A stretch of DNA of 46,601 nucleotides from the NCBI GenBank assembly GCA_003151595.1, contig PLXW01000113.1, forward strand, positions 1-46,601, in the 5' to 3' direction. The notes beneath the pieces were generated by a model, which saw only the letters and a program-made list of their open reading frames with translations, ran no database searches and was not told where the DNA came from. Each line of letters opens with the position of its first letter. The first letter of the stretch is position 1. The DNA is from Myxococcales bacterium (GTDB lineage Bacteria; Myxococcota; Polyangia; Polyangiales; Polyangiaceae). Of the stretch, positions 8,997-16,140 are shown piece after piece. The translations under genes and the position numbers were made by a program.

Positions 8997-10547
8997 ATGG
9001 CTGGTCCGAGTGAGAAGGACAAGCCGGCCACGTCCGAGGAGCGGACGACCGAGCGACGGATGGTCACCGCGTCGGCCGTGATGCAGGCCGCGACCGAAGC
9101 GTCACGCGACGTCGCCAGCGAAGACTTCCTCTTCCATCTCTACCGCGGCAGCGAGCTGCTCCAGGACAACCGCGTCCACGAGGCGAAAGAGGAGCTCGAG
9201 CAAGCGCTCACGCTGCAGCCGCGCGATCCGAAGGGGCAGGATCTGCTCGCCGTCGTGTACTTCCGCATCGGGCTCTATCCGCTGGCGATCCAGATCTACG
9301 AGCAGTTGAAGCGCGACAACCCGCGCGACCCGTCGATCAAGCTGAACCTCGCGCTCGGGTACTTGAAGACCGGGCAAGCGCAGGCCGCGTGCGCGGAGCT
9401 CGAGGACGTGGTGCGGCTTCATCCCGCGCACAAGCGGGCGTGGGGGTACCTGGGGTTGGCGTACGAGCGACTGAACGAGCCGGCGAAGGCGCAGTCGGCG
9501 TACGAGCGCGGCGGTCACGCGCAGATGGCGCGGCGGTTGGGGGAGAAGATCGCCTCGACGCAGAAGGCGCCGCCAAGCAAGCGCGGGCAAGCGACCGGGG
9601 GCGAAGCGGAAGTGCGCGGCGCCGTCGCGGCGGCGTTCGAGGAGCTCGACGCGGGCGAGATCTCGTTCTCGCTGGCCGAGCCGGCGACCGGATCGGCGCA
9701 GTCGGGGACGTGGCTCGCGATCGAGCCGGGAGCCATCCCGCCGAGTCGATCGTTCGAGCCCGCGCCGGTGCATCACGGCGGATGGACCGTGCCGCCGTCG
9801 GCCGAAGCGACGTCGATCCGCGCGGAGGAAGCCGCGTCGCGCCCCGACGTGGCGACGCCGTTCCCCTCCCCTCCGATCGCGCCGGGCACGCAAGCGGTGC
9901 CGATGCCGCTGGCGCACCTCACGCGCGCGCTCCGTCTCGTGTTTCCGCAGAGCGCGGGGGCTCTGCTTCATTCGAGCGGCGTGGTGCTCGTGCGGACGAC
10001 GGCCGGCGAGAGCGCGCGTCCGTTCGCGGCGAGGCTCGATGCGATCCGCGTCCATCAAGGTGCGCTCGCGACCGAAGGGCTCCCGCGCCAGTCGCGCGGC
10101 AAGAGCACCGGCGAGTCGTTCGGCGGCGTGGCCAGCCCGCTGGTCCGCGTATCGGGCGACGGTCAGCTCGTCGTCGCGCCGCGCCCCTCGCACACGATTC
10201 TCCCCTTCGCGATCGCTGACGAGCACGTGACGCTCCGCGAAGACGTCCTGCTCGGCTTCGAGCTCGCCCCCATCGCGTACGACAACGGCAAGCTGGCCCT
10301 CGGCGACGGCGAGTCGAGCCACGTCGTCCAGCTCCGCGGGACGGGCGTCGTCCTCCTGGAGCTCCTCGAGCGCCTTCACGCGGTCGACGTGAAAGAGGCG
10401 CGCCCCGTCCTCGTGCAGCGCGACAGCCTCGTCGGCTGGACCGGCACGGTGACGCCGCGCCCGCTCCCTGCGGCCGATGCGCCGTCCGGGCAACGCGGCC
10501 TCTTGCGCCTCGAAGGCGAAGGAATCGCGCTTCTCACGTCGGGCTGA
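8997..10547 (+). CDS. TPR protein with C-terminal AIM24-like domain
   Basis: 516 residues without signal peptide. Residues about 40-190 contain at least four tetratricopeptide repeats (for example EAKEELEQALTLQPRDPKGQ and ACAELEDVVRLHPAHKRAWG), a protein-interaction scaffold. A Ser/Pro/Glu-rich linker (about 190-310) leads to an all-beta C-terminal half with ARPFAARLDAIRVHQG, VVQLRGTGVVLLEL and DSLVGWTG, resembling the AIM24 fold, a conserved beta-barrel domain of unknown biochemical role. The protein is therefore probably a cytosolic adaptor. Its stop is followed at once by the region leading into pgsA. TPR part certain, AIM24 assignment moderate. Confidence 0.72.
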   Translation: MAGPSEKDKPATSEERTTERRMVTASAVMQAATEASRDVASEDFLFHLYRGSELLQDNRVHEAKEELEQALTLQPRDPKGQDLLAVVYFRIGLYPLAIQIYEQLKRDNPRDPSIKLNLALGYLKTGQAQAACAELEDVVRLHPAHKRAWGYLGLAYERLNEPAKAQSAYERGGHAQMARRLGEKIASTQKAPPSKRGQATGGEAEVRGAVAAAFEELDAGEISFSLAEPATGSAQSGTWLAIEPGAIPPSRSFEPAPVHHGGWTVPPSAEATSIRAEEAASRPDVATPFPSPPIAPGTQAVPMPLAHLTRALRLVFPQSAGALLHSSGVVLVRTTAGESARPFAARLDAIRVHQGALATEGLPRQSRGKSTGESFGGVASPLVRVSGDGQLVVAPRPSHTILPFAIADEHVTLREDVLLGFELAPIAYDNGKLALGDGESSHVVQLRGTGVVLLELLERLHAVDVKEARPVLVQRDSLVGWTGTVTPRPLPAADAPSGQRGLLRLEGEGIALLTSG

Positions 10548-10682
10548 TTGACCTGCGATCGCACGGCGTGGCACTCCTGTCGGCGCGTGCCTCCCGTCGA
10601 TTCACCCGTCCTCCCCCCTTCGAAGCGCTCCTCGCGCCCGCCCAAGCGCGCGCGCGTGCGGCGGTCACTGGCCGAAGACGCG

Positions 10683-11297
10683 GTGAACCTGCCGAACCTG
10701 CTGACGATGGGGCGGGTCTTCATGATCCCCGCTTGCTTGTGGTTCCTCGATCGCGGCACGCCGCGCGACTGCTTCTACTCGGCGGTCGTCTTCACGCTGG
10801 CCGCGCTAACCGACTTGCTCGACGGCTGGCTCGCGCGCCGCATGAACGTGGTCAGCGTGCTCGGGAAATTCCTCGACCCGCTGGCCGACAAGCTCATCGT
10901 GATGGCGTCGCTCGTCTGGATGGTGCCGATGGGGCGCATCCCGGCGTGGGTCGTCATCGTGCTGCTCGCGCGCGAGATCAGCGTCACCGGTCTGCGAAGC
11001 GTAGCCGCGAGCGAAGGGGTGGTCATCGCCGCCGGCTCCGAAGGGAAGACGAAGACCGCGCTCCAGATGATCGGCATCGTCGCCCTGCTCGTCGGCTTCC
11101 CGTACCACCTCACGTACTTAGGCCTCGACTGCGGGATAGTCGACGTGGTGAAGGTCGGGCGCCTGCTCGTGTACCTCTCGCTCGTGTTCAGCCTGGCGAG
11201 CGCGGTCGAATACGTGCGGCTCTTCGGGATGGCGGTCGAAGCGAAGGAGGCCAAGCGTCGCGAGAAGGACGCGGCGCGCGAGGCGTCCCGCGCGTGA
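10683..11297 (+). CDS. pgsA: CDP-diacylglycerol-glycerol-3-phosphate 3-phosphatidyltransferase
   Basis: 204 residues, polytopic inner-membrane enzyme making phosphatidylglycerophosphate, the committed step to phosphatidylglycerol and cardiolipin. The CDP-alcohol phosphatidyltransferase signature DGxxARx8GxxxDxxxD is complete: Asp47-Gly48, Ala51-Arg52, Gly61, Asp65, Asp69 (in LLDGWLARRM and GKFLDPLADK). I chose GTG at 10683 because it gives the family-typical start MNLPNLLTMGRVF, with GAAG just upstream. Open frame continues to GTG 10587 and TTG 10548 directly after the previous stop, but that extra part is basic and low complexity. The C-terminus is a charged Lys/Glu helix after the last membrane segment. 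Confidence 0.9.
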   Translation: MNLPNLLTMGRVFMIPACLWFLDRGTPRDCFYSAVVFTLAALTDLLDGWLARRMNVVSVLGKFLDPLADKLIVMASLVWMVPMGRIPAWVVIVLLAREISVTGLRSVAASEGVVIAAGSEGKTKTALQMIGIVALLVGFPYHLTYLGLDCGIVDVVKVGRLLVYLSLVFSLASAVEYVRLFGMAVEAKEAKRREKDAAREASRA

Positions 11298-11359
11298 GGA
11301 ACCGCTGGCGCGGCGGCTGATTTTTCGGCATGGTGCGCGCCTCGCTCCTGGAGGATTCC

Positions 11360-11788
11360 TTGCATCGTCGCTTCCTCGTCGTCATCGTAGCTGCCACGTT
11401 CGCGATCGGACTCAGCGCCTCGGGCTGCTCGGGCGAAGCCGAAGGGGAGCGCTGCGACGTCAACGACGACAACAGCGGGAACGACGACTGCGCGTCGGGC
11501 TTGATCTGCTACGCCTCGACGAACCTCGGCGGAGTCGCCGAAGCGAACCACACGGACATCTGCTGCCCCAGCGATCGCACGCAGGCGACGACCTCGATCT
11601 GCGCGCAGTCGCCGACGCCGCCCGGCGGCAACCCCGCACCGCCCGACGCCGGCCCCGACACGGGCGTGAAGAGCGACGGCGCGACCGATGCGCCCACGGA
11701 TTCGCCCACCGACGCGCCGCTCGATTCGCCGCTCGACTCGCCCACCGATTCGCCGGCCGACGCGCCGCTCGACGCACCGCCGGGCTGA
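11360..11788 (+). CDS. Cys-containing lipoprotein with Asp-Ser-Pro repeat tail
   Basis: 142 residues. A strong ribosome site, GGAGGA at 11350-11355, lies just upstream of TTG 11360 and decides this start; an upstream ATG at 11330 would place 10 odd residues before the signal. The signal peptide ends LSASGC with lipidated Cys about residue 23. The mature N-terminal part has about six Cys (CDVNDDNSGNDDCASGLICY, then DICC and SICA), probably disulfide-bonded. The last 40 residues are acidic, made of D[AS]P triplets such as DAPTDSPTDAPLDSP. Probably a secreted, surface-anchored protein; no known family recognised. The stop is three bases before the next start. Confidence 0.75.
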   Translation: MHRRFLVVIVAATFAIGLSASGCSGEAEGERCDVNDDNSGNDDCASGLICYASTNLGGVAEANHTDICCPSDRTQATTSICAQSPTPPGGNPAPPDAGPDTGVKSDGATDAPTDSPTDAPLDSPLDSPTDSPADAPLDAPPG

Positions 11789-11791
11789 CCG

Positions 11792-12055
11792 ATGCCGGCG
11801 GGGGCCCTCCTGGATGCCGCGCGCGAAGCGTTGCTCCTCGCGCTCGCGCTCTCGTTGCCGATCGTCGGCGTGGCCGCGGTCGTGGGCGCGCTCGTGGCGG
11901 CGTTCCAGGCCGCGTCGCAGATTCAAGATCCCACGCTGGCGCATCTTCCGCGGTTGCTGGCGGTGGTGGCGGCGCTGGTCGTGATGGGGCCGTGGATCGG
12001 GCATCAGATCGGCGCGTTCGCCGAGCAGATGCTCTTGATGGCCGCGGCGAAGTAG
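11792..12055 (+). CDS. SctS/FliQ-family type III secretion export protein
   Basis: 87 residues with two transmembrane helices: LLLALALSLPIVGVAAVVGA and LLAVVAALVVMGPWIGHQI. Between them FQAASQIQDPTLAHLPRL closely matches the conserved loop of the SctS/YscS/FliQ family (Q-A-x-[ST]-Q-I-Q-[ED]-x-T-L, then P-K/R-L). SctS is part of the inner-membrane export gate with SctR, SctT, SctU and SctV. Size and order of elements are normal. None of those partners is near; the neighbours are a lipoprotein three bases upstream and a TetR gene. Either the apparatus is dispersed in this genome or the gene serves another role. Family call good, system unresolved. Confidence 0.8.
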   Translation: MPAGALLDAAREALLLALALSLPIVGVAAVVGALVAAFQAASQIQDPTLAHLPRLLAVVAALVVMGPWIGHQIGAFAEQMLLMAAAK

Positions 12056-12112
12056 CGCCGATTCGGTTCGCCGCGTTGACCACGCAGGCGCCGTTTGGTA
12101 CTCGACTCGTCG

Positions 12113-12817
12113 ATGAGTGAATCCTCACTCAGTTCGCGCAAGCGACCGAAACGCGCGAAAGCCGCGGCGGGAAACGCGCGCCCGGCGGCACGCCCGGCCA
12201 CGCGCCAAACCGCGGGCCAAACCACACGAGCGGCGCGCGGCGGAGACAAGCGCGAGCGCATCCTGCGCGCCGCCGTGAAGGTCTTCGCGCGGAGCGGCTT
12301 CTACGCGGCGCGCGTGAGCGAAGTGGCGAAGGCGGCCGGCGTCGCCGACGGGACGATCTATCTCTACTTCAAGTCGAAGGACGAGCTCCTCGTCTCGCTC
12401 TTCGAAGACCGCGTGGAGAAGCTGCTGGCGTACATGCGCGAGGAGCTCCCGAAGCACGGCACGGCGCCGGAGAAGCTGCGCCGCGTGATCGAGCTTCAGC
12501 TCGGCCTCCTCGAGGGGGAGCGCGATCTCGCCGAGGTGATCACGATCATCCTCCGCCAGTCGACGAAGCTCATGAAGGAGTACGCCGCGCCGAAGTTCAC
12601 GTCGTACCTCGACGCCATCGCGCGGGTCGTGGCCGACGGACAGAGGTCGGGCGACTTCCGCGACGACGTGTCGCCGCACCTGATCGCGCGCGCCACGTTC
12701 GGCGCGCTCGACGGCATCGCGCTCACCTGGGCGCTCGGCAAGGCGGAGCAAGGGGCGCTCCGGCGCGCGGCCGTGCAGCTGGCCGACGTGATGCTGCGCG
12801 GCCTCTCGCCGAAGTAG
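12113..12817 (+). CDS. TetR/AcrR-family transcriptional regulator
   Basis: 234 residues. After a basic, low-complexity N-terminal tail of about 45 residues comes the TetR helix-turn-helix: RERILRAAVKVFARSGFYA, VSEVAKAAGVADGTIYLYFKSKDELL. The C-terminal ligand domain (LFEDRVEKLLAYMREEL onwards, ending in VQLADVMLRGL) resembles the FadR/YsiA group of acyl-CoA-responsive repressors, which is suggestive only. The start is the ATG at 12113; a TTG six codons upstream is less likely. The last base of the stop codon is the first base of structured repeat A. The target operon is unknown; lipid-related genes lie upstream. Confidence 0.87.
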   Translation: MSESSLSSRKRPKRAKAAAGNARPAARPATRQTAGQTTRAARGGDKRERILRAAVKVFARSGFYAARVSEVAKAAGVADGTIYLYFKSKDELLVSLFEDRVEKLLAYMREELPKHGTAPEKLRRVIELQLGLLEGERDLAEVITIILRQSTKLMKEYAAPKFTSYLDAIARVVADGQRSGDFRDDVSPHLIARATFGALDGIALTWALGKAEQGALRRAAVQLADVMLRGLSPK

Positions 12818-12941
12818 AGCGCATCCCAGAACCGCGCGATCCCATCGCGCTGTCGTCGTCGGGGGTCCTCAACGTACAGGAGTACGTCTCCTCACCCACT
12901 CCTAGACATCGCTCGGTCTCGCACGGTTCTGGGACGCGCTC
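12817..12941 (-). repeat. Structured repeat, copy A (125 nt)
   Basis: Terminal arms 12817-12837 and 12921-12941 pair over 21 positions. Read on the minus strand all 21 pair, two as G-U wobbles; on the plus strand those two are A-C mismatches, so the minus strand looks like the functional RNA sense. The core 12869-12894 is identical, in inverted orientation, to copy B and contains a six-bp hairpin ACGTAC-TCCT-GTACGT (minus sense). The element begins at the last base of the tetR stop codon. Exactly the same length as copy B with no gap in the alignment. Could be a structured RNA or a mobilised hairpin repeat. Confidence 0.8.
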
Positions 12942-12980
12942 TCAGCGTTGACCCCGTCGCTCTCCGCTAAGCCCCGTGGA

Positions 12981-13105
12981 GAACTCGTTCCACAATCGGT
13001 CGAGAGCAAGCGATGCCCAGGAGCGGATGAGGAGACGTACTCCTGTACGTTGACGATTCCCGACGCCGGCAGCGCGCAGCTATCGGCCGATTGTGGAATG
13101 AGTTC
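12981..13105 (+). repeat. Structured repeat, copy B (125 nt), in the epmA leader
   Basis: Arms 12981-13001 and 13085-13105 pair fully on the plus strand, with two G-U wobbles. Compared with copy A in its minus sense, the alignment is ungapped over 125 nt. The 26-base core 13028-13053 is identical. Seven stem pairs differ between copies and each is still paired (for example G-C to A-T, G-C to C-G, C-G to T-A). The element ends 29 bases before the epmA ATG, so it would lie in the epmA 5' leader if transcribed with it. Confidence 0.8.
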
Positions 13106-13134
13106 CGAGGGCGTTGCTCTACGCTCGCCCCACG

Positions 13135-14043
13135 ATGAAGCTCCTTCGCGAGCGGGCGAACGTGATCTCGCTGGTGCGCGCGTTCTTCGCGCAGCGCGAC
13201 TTCCTCGAAGTGGAGACGCCGCTGCTCGTCCCCTCCCCCGGGCTCGACCTCCACCTGGAGGCGTTCGAGGTGGGGACGCGATCGGCCGCGCGCTACCTCA
13301 TCACCTCGCCCGAGTACCAGATGAAGCGGCTGCTCGCCGACGGGTACGCGCGCATCTTTCAGATCGCCAAGTGCTTCCGCAAAGGGGAGCAGGGCGACAG
13401 GCACAACCCCGAGTTCACGATGCTCGAGTGGTACCGCGCGAACGCGGGCATCGACGACGTCATGCGCGACACCGAAGACCTCGTGGCCATGGTCACGGGC
13501 GGTCGCGTGGTGCTCGGCGAGCGAACGATCGACACGCGCACGCCCGTCGAGCGATGGACGGTATGCGAAGCGTTCGAGCGGTTCGCCGGCATCGGCGAGG
13601 ACGAGACGCTCGACCTCGCGAAGAACGACGAGGACCGCTACTTCTCGCTGATGGTCGATGCCGTCGAGCCCGGCCTCGCGGCGCTCGATCACGCGGTCTT
13701 CCTCATCGACTATCCGGCGTCGCAGGCCTCGCTTGCGCGGAAGCGGCCGGACGATCCGCGTGTGGCCGAGCGGTTCGAGCTGTATGTGGCGGGCGTCGAG
13801 CTGTGCAACGGGTTCGGCGAGCTGACCGACGTGGCCGAGCAGCGCGCGCGCCTCGAACGCGATCGCGAAGAGCGGAGCACGCGCGGACTGCCGGTGTATC
13901 CCATCGACGAGAAGTTCGTGGACGCGCTCGCGCACGTGCCGCCGAGCGGCGGGAACGCGCTGGGGCTCGATCGGCTGGTGGCGCTGGTGTGCGGCGGGGT
14001 CGAGATCCGCCGCGTGATGGCGTTCACGACCGAAGAGCTCTGA
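13135..14043 (+). CDS. epmA: Elongation factor P-(R)-beta-lysine ligase-like protein (EpmA/PoxA)
   Basis: 302 residues, a truncated class II lysyl-tRNA synthetase without the anticodon-binding domain, which is the hallmark of EpmA (GenX/PoxA). EpmA activates (R)-beta-lysine and attaches it to a conserved Lys of EF-P. Visible: motif 1 region DFLEVETPLLVPSPG, motif 2 FQIAKCFRKGEQGDRHNPEF with TMLEWYRAN, GVELCNGFGELTD, and motif 3 GGNALGLDRLVALVCGG. Starts at ATG 13135, giving MKLLRERANVIS. Neither efp nor the beta-lysine mutase epmB is nearby. It follows copy B of the structured repeat by 29 bases and is convergent with moaA (12-base gap). Confidence 0.9.
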   Translation: MKLLRERANVISLVRAFFAQRDFLEVETPLLVPSPGLDLHLEAFEVGTRSAARYLITSPEYQMKRLLADGYARIFQIAKCFRKGEQGDRHNPEFTMLEWYRANAGIDDVMRDTEDLVAMVTGGRVVLGERTIDTRTPVERWTVCEAFERFAGIGEDETLDLAKNDEDRYFSLMVDAVEPGLAALDHAVFLIDYPASQASLARKRPDDPRVAERFELYVAGVELCNGFGELTDVAEQRARLERDREERSTRGLPVYPIDEKFVDALAHVPPSGGNALGLDRLVALVCGGVEIRRVMAFTTEEL

Positions 14044-14055
14044 TCGCGCGAGCGC

Positions 14056-15051
14056 TCAGCCGCCGATGGCGCGGATGGACACGCGGGACGCGCTGTCTTC
14101 GGTGCACCCTTTGAACACGTCGCCGTCCGGCTTCATGCTCCAGGCGCGCGCCACGGCATCCACCACCGCGTCGGGATCGCCCGAGCGCGCCGCGGCTTCG
14201 GCCGACACACCGTCTTCCGTAGCAAGGCACGGGCGGAGCGTGCCGTCGCTGGCCACGCGGAGGCGGTCGCACCCCTTGCAGTACGTGTCGCTCGTGCCGG
14301 AGATGAACCCGATGCGCAGCGCCGGATCGTGCCGCGCGCGGAGGTAGCGCGCCGGTCCGCGATCCTGCTCGCGCTCCGGCTCGTCCTCGCACAGGAGCGG
14401 CGCCAGCTTCGCGCGCATCTCGGACGCGGGGACCATGCGGTCCTGCATCTTGGCCCCTTCGCCGATGGCCATCACTTCCAGGAAGCGCGGCGTGATCCCG
14501 CGCGCCCACGACCACCGCGCGATCGCCTCGAGCTCGTCGTCGTTCTCGCCGCGCACGACAACGGCGTTCAGCTTCATCGGCACGAAGCCCGCCTCGGTGG
14601 CGGCGTCGACGCCGGCGATGACCGCGGCCAGATCTCCGCCGCGCGTCATGCGAAGAAACCGGTGCGGGTCGAGCGAGTCGATCGAGACGTTGATGCGCTG
14701 CAGCCCCGCCTCGCGCAGCGGCTTGGCCAGCGCGGCGAGGCGCGTCGCGTTCGTCGTCAGCGCGAGGTCGTCGATGGGCAGCTTCGCCAGCGCGCGCACC
14801 ACTTCGACGATGTCCTTGTGGAGCAGCGGCTCTCCGCCCGTCAACCGCACGCGACGCACGCCTGCGCGCACGAGCCCTTCGACCATCGCGATCCACGCGA
14901 CCAGATCGAGCCGGCGCTCCAGGTACCCGTCCTGGCGATTCGGGCGGCAGTAGATGCACGCCAGATCGCACCGGTCCGTGAGCGACAGGCGCACCGAGCG
15001 CGGCGGGGTGGCCGGCGCCGGTCGAGTTTGCAGGATCGGGAGCGCGTACAC
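14056..15051 (-). CDS. moaA: GTP 3',8-cyclase MoaA (radical SAM)
   Basis: 331 residues. First enzyme of molybdenum cofactor synthesis, converting GTP to 3',8-cyclo-7,8-dihydro-GTP. The radical SAM cluster CxxxCxxC is Cys28, Cys32 and Cys35 in TDRCDLACIYCRP. The second [4Fe-4S] site, C-x2-C-x13-C, is Cys258, Cys261 and Cys275 in CKGCDRLRVASDGTLRPC. The essential C-terminal Gly-Gly is present (IRAIGG). The start is GTG 15051, with the usual 20-residue lead before the first cluster; no ribosome site is visible. TATAGA ends ten bases upstream, which could mean a nearly leaderless transcript. Divergent from moaB. Confidence 0.95.
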   Translation of the reverse strand: MYALPILQTRPAPATPPRSVRLSLTDRCDLACIYCRPNRQDGYLERRLDLVAWIAMVEGLVRAGVRRVRLTGGEPLLHKDIVEVVRALAKLPIDDLALTTNATRLAALAKPLREAGLQRINVSIDSLDPHRFLRMTRGGDLAAVIAGVDAATEAGFVPMKLNAVVVRGENDDELEAIARWSWARGITPRFLEVMAIGEGAKMQDRMVPASEMRAKLAPLLCEDEPEREQDRGPARYLRARHDPALRIGFISGTSDTYCKGCDRLRVASDGTLRPCLATEDGVSAEAAARSGDPDAVVDAVARAWSMKPDGDVFKGCTEDSASRVSIRAIGG

Positions 15052-15322
15052 GGCGTGTTTTTCTATAGTCGATACGCTCCGAGCCTTCCCGTGGTTTCGC
15101 GCCTGGACCGGAAAATGGCGGACCAGACCGCGGTTCTCGCGATCCTGGCCGAGGAATCCGCGGCGCCGAGATCGATTTCGGGACGCCGTCCGCGCGCGCC
15201 GGGGCGAAACGGTTTCTTCGCGCGTCGTCGCGCCGCGCGCGAAGCCGAGCGACGCGATCGCCGATCCCGATGGCGCGACTCCTCGTCGCCATGGAGCGGC
15301 CGCGAAAAGCCGACGCAAACTC

Positions 15323-15366
15323 TGGAGTCCGTCTTCGTTTCGTCGCGCGAACCGAAGTAGACTCCA
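15323..15366 (+). promoter_or_regulatory. Stem-loop directly upstream of moaB
   Basis: TGGAGTC (15323-15329) pairs with GACTCCA (15360-15366), CTTCG (15333-15337) with CGAAG (15353-15357), and a smaller TTCG/CGAA closes the top. The outer stem ends three bases before the moaB ATG (15370), and there is no evident ribosome site between. It may control moaB translation or be part of a leader element. It does not match the Moco riboswitch as I know it. The remaining intergenic bases, 15052-15322, hold presumably the two divergent promoters and nothing else I can identify. Confidence 0.4.
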
Positions 15367-15369
15367 CTC

Positions 15370-15876
15370 ATGACCGAGAAGCCCGTTCGGATCTCCATCG
15401 TCACCGTCAGCGACACGCGCACGCGTGAGACCGACGACTCGGGTCGCGCGTGCTCGAAGCTCCTGCAAGAGGCCGGGCATCAGGTCGTGCGTCACCTGAT
15501 CATCAAGGACGACGCGCAGTACATCAAAGAGCTCGTTCGCGATCTCAGCGACGCCAACGCCTGCGACGCCGTCGTCGTCAACGGCGGCACCGGCATCACG
15601 AAGCGCGACAACACGCACGAAGCGCTCGAGGCGATCTTCGAGAAGCGAATCGACGGGTTCGGCGAAGCGTTCCGTCGCCTCTCGTGGGACGACTTCGGTC
15701 CGCGCGCGATCCTCACGCGCGCCACCGCCGGCGTGTTCAACGGGTGCGTCGTGTTCTCCCTGCCGGGGAGCCCGAACGCGGTGATCCTGGGCGTGACGAA
15801 GCTGATCCTCCCGGTGCTGAAGCACGCGGTCGATCTCGCGCAGGGGCGCTCGACGCATCGGTCGACGCTGGCGTAG
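15370..15876 (+). CDS. moaB: Molybdenum cofactor biosynthesis protein MoaB
   Basis: 168 residues of the MogA/MoaB fold, which adenylylates molybdopterin before molybdate insertion. Family motifs are clear: SIVTVSDTRTRETDDSG, VVNGGTGITKRDNT (substrate loop with TGxTxRD-like core), AILTRATAGVFNGCVVFSLPGSPNA. Length matches MoaB. In organisms without MogA this protein does the adenylyltransferase step. It is 10 bases upstream of moaD, so the two form a short operon, divergent from moaA. Confidence 0.93.
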   Translation: MTEKPVRISIVTVSDTRTRETDDSGRACSKLLQEAGHQVVRHLIIKDDAQYIKELVRDLSDANACDAVVVNGGTGITKRDNTHEALEAIFEKRIDGFGEAFRRLSWDDFGPRAILTRATAGVFNGCVVFSLPGSPNAVILGVTKLILPVLKHAVDLAQGRSTHRSTLA

Positions 15877-15885
15877 TCCCGGGCG

Positions 15886-16134
15886 ATGCGCCTACGAGTC
15901 CTCTACTTCGCGGCGGTGCGCGATCTCGTCGCGAACGATGAAGAAGTGCTCGATGTGCCCGACGCGGTGCGCACCGTGCGCGAGTTCGGGGCGTGGATCG
16001 CGTCGCATCACCCGGCGCTGTCGGGGCGAATGGCGAGCGTGCGGATCGCGCGGAACGAGATGTTCGCGAGCGACGACGAGGCGCTCGGCGAAGGGGACGT
16101 GCTCGCGCTGATTCCGCCGGTCGCCGGCGGGTGA
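15886..16134 (+). CDS. moaD: Molybdopterin synthase sulfur carrier subunit MoaD
   Basis: 82 residues with ubiquitin-like fold. It starts RLRVLYFAAVRDLV and ends ALIPPVAGG; the C-terminal Gly-Gly is the site that is adenylylated and thiocarboxylated to carry sulfur to molybdopterin synthase. It works with MoaE, encoded convergently; the two stop codons are six bases apart. No MoeB-type activating enzyme is present in the window. Confidence 0.92.
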   Translation: MRLRVLYFAAVRDLVANDEEVLDVPDAVRTVREFGAWIASHHPALSGRMASVRIARNEMFASDDEALGEGDVLALIPPVAGG

Positions 16135-16140
16135 GCTCCG

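Noticed and set aside
12869..12894. CsrA/RsmA site: on the plus strand the core reads GTACAGGAGTAC, a GGA-loop hairpin like the CsrA consensus
   Set aside because: The wobble pattern of the outer stems indicates the opposite strand as RNA sense, where the loop reads UCCU; no csrA gene is seen. Kept only as an alternative.
12817..13105. Insertion sequence with terminal inverted repeats
   Set aside because: There is no transposase, each unit is only 125 nt, and stem changes are compensatory rather than neutral. A mobilised MITE or REP-like origin remains possible but is not shown.
15052..15369. Moco riboswitch upstream of moaA or moaB
   Set aside because: Only a simple stem-loop before moaB is visible; I cannot match the known Moco RNA architecture.
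14056..15858. MoaA as a 600-residue protein using an upstream start
   Set aside because: The extra part has no domain and overlaps moaB on the other strand; GTG 15051 gives the family length.
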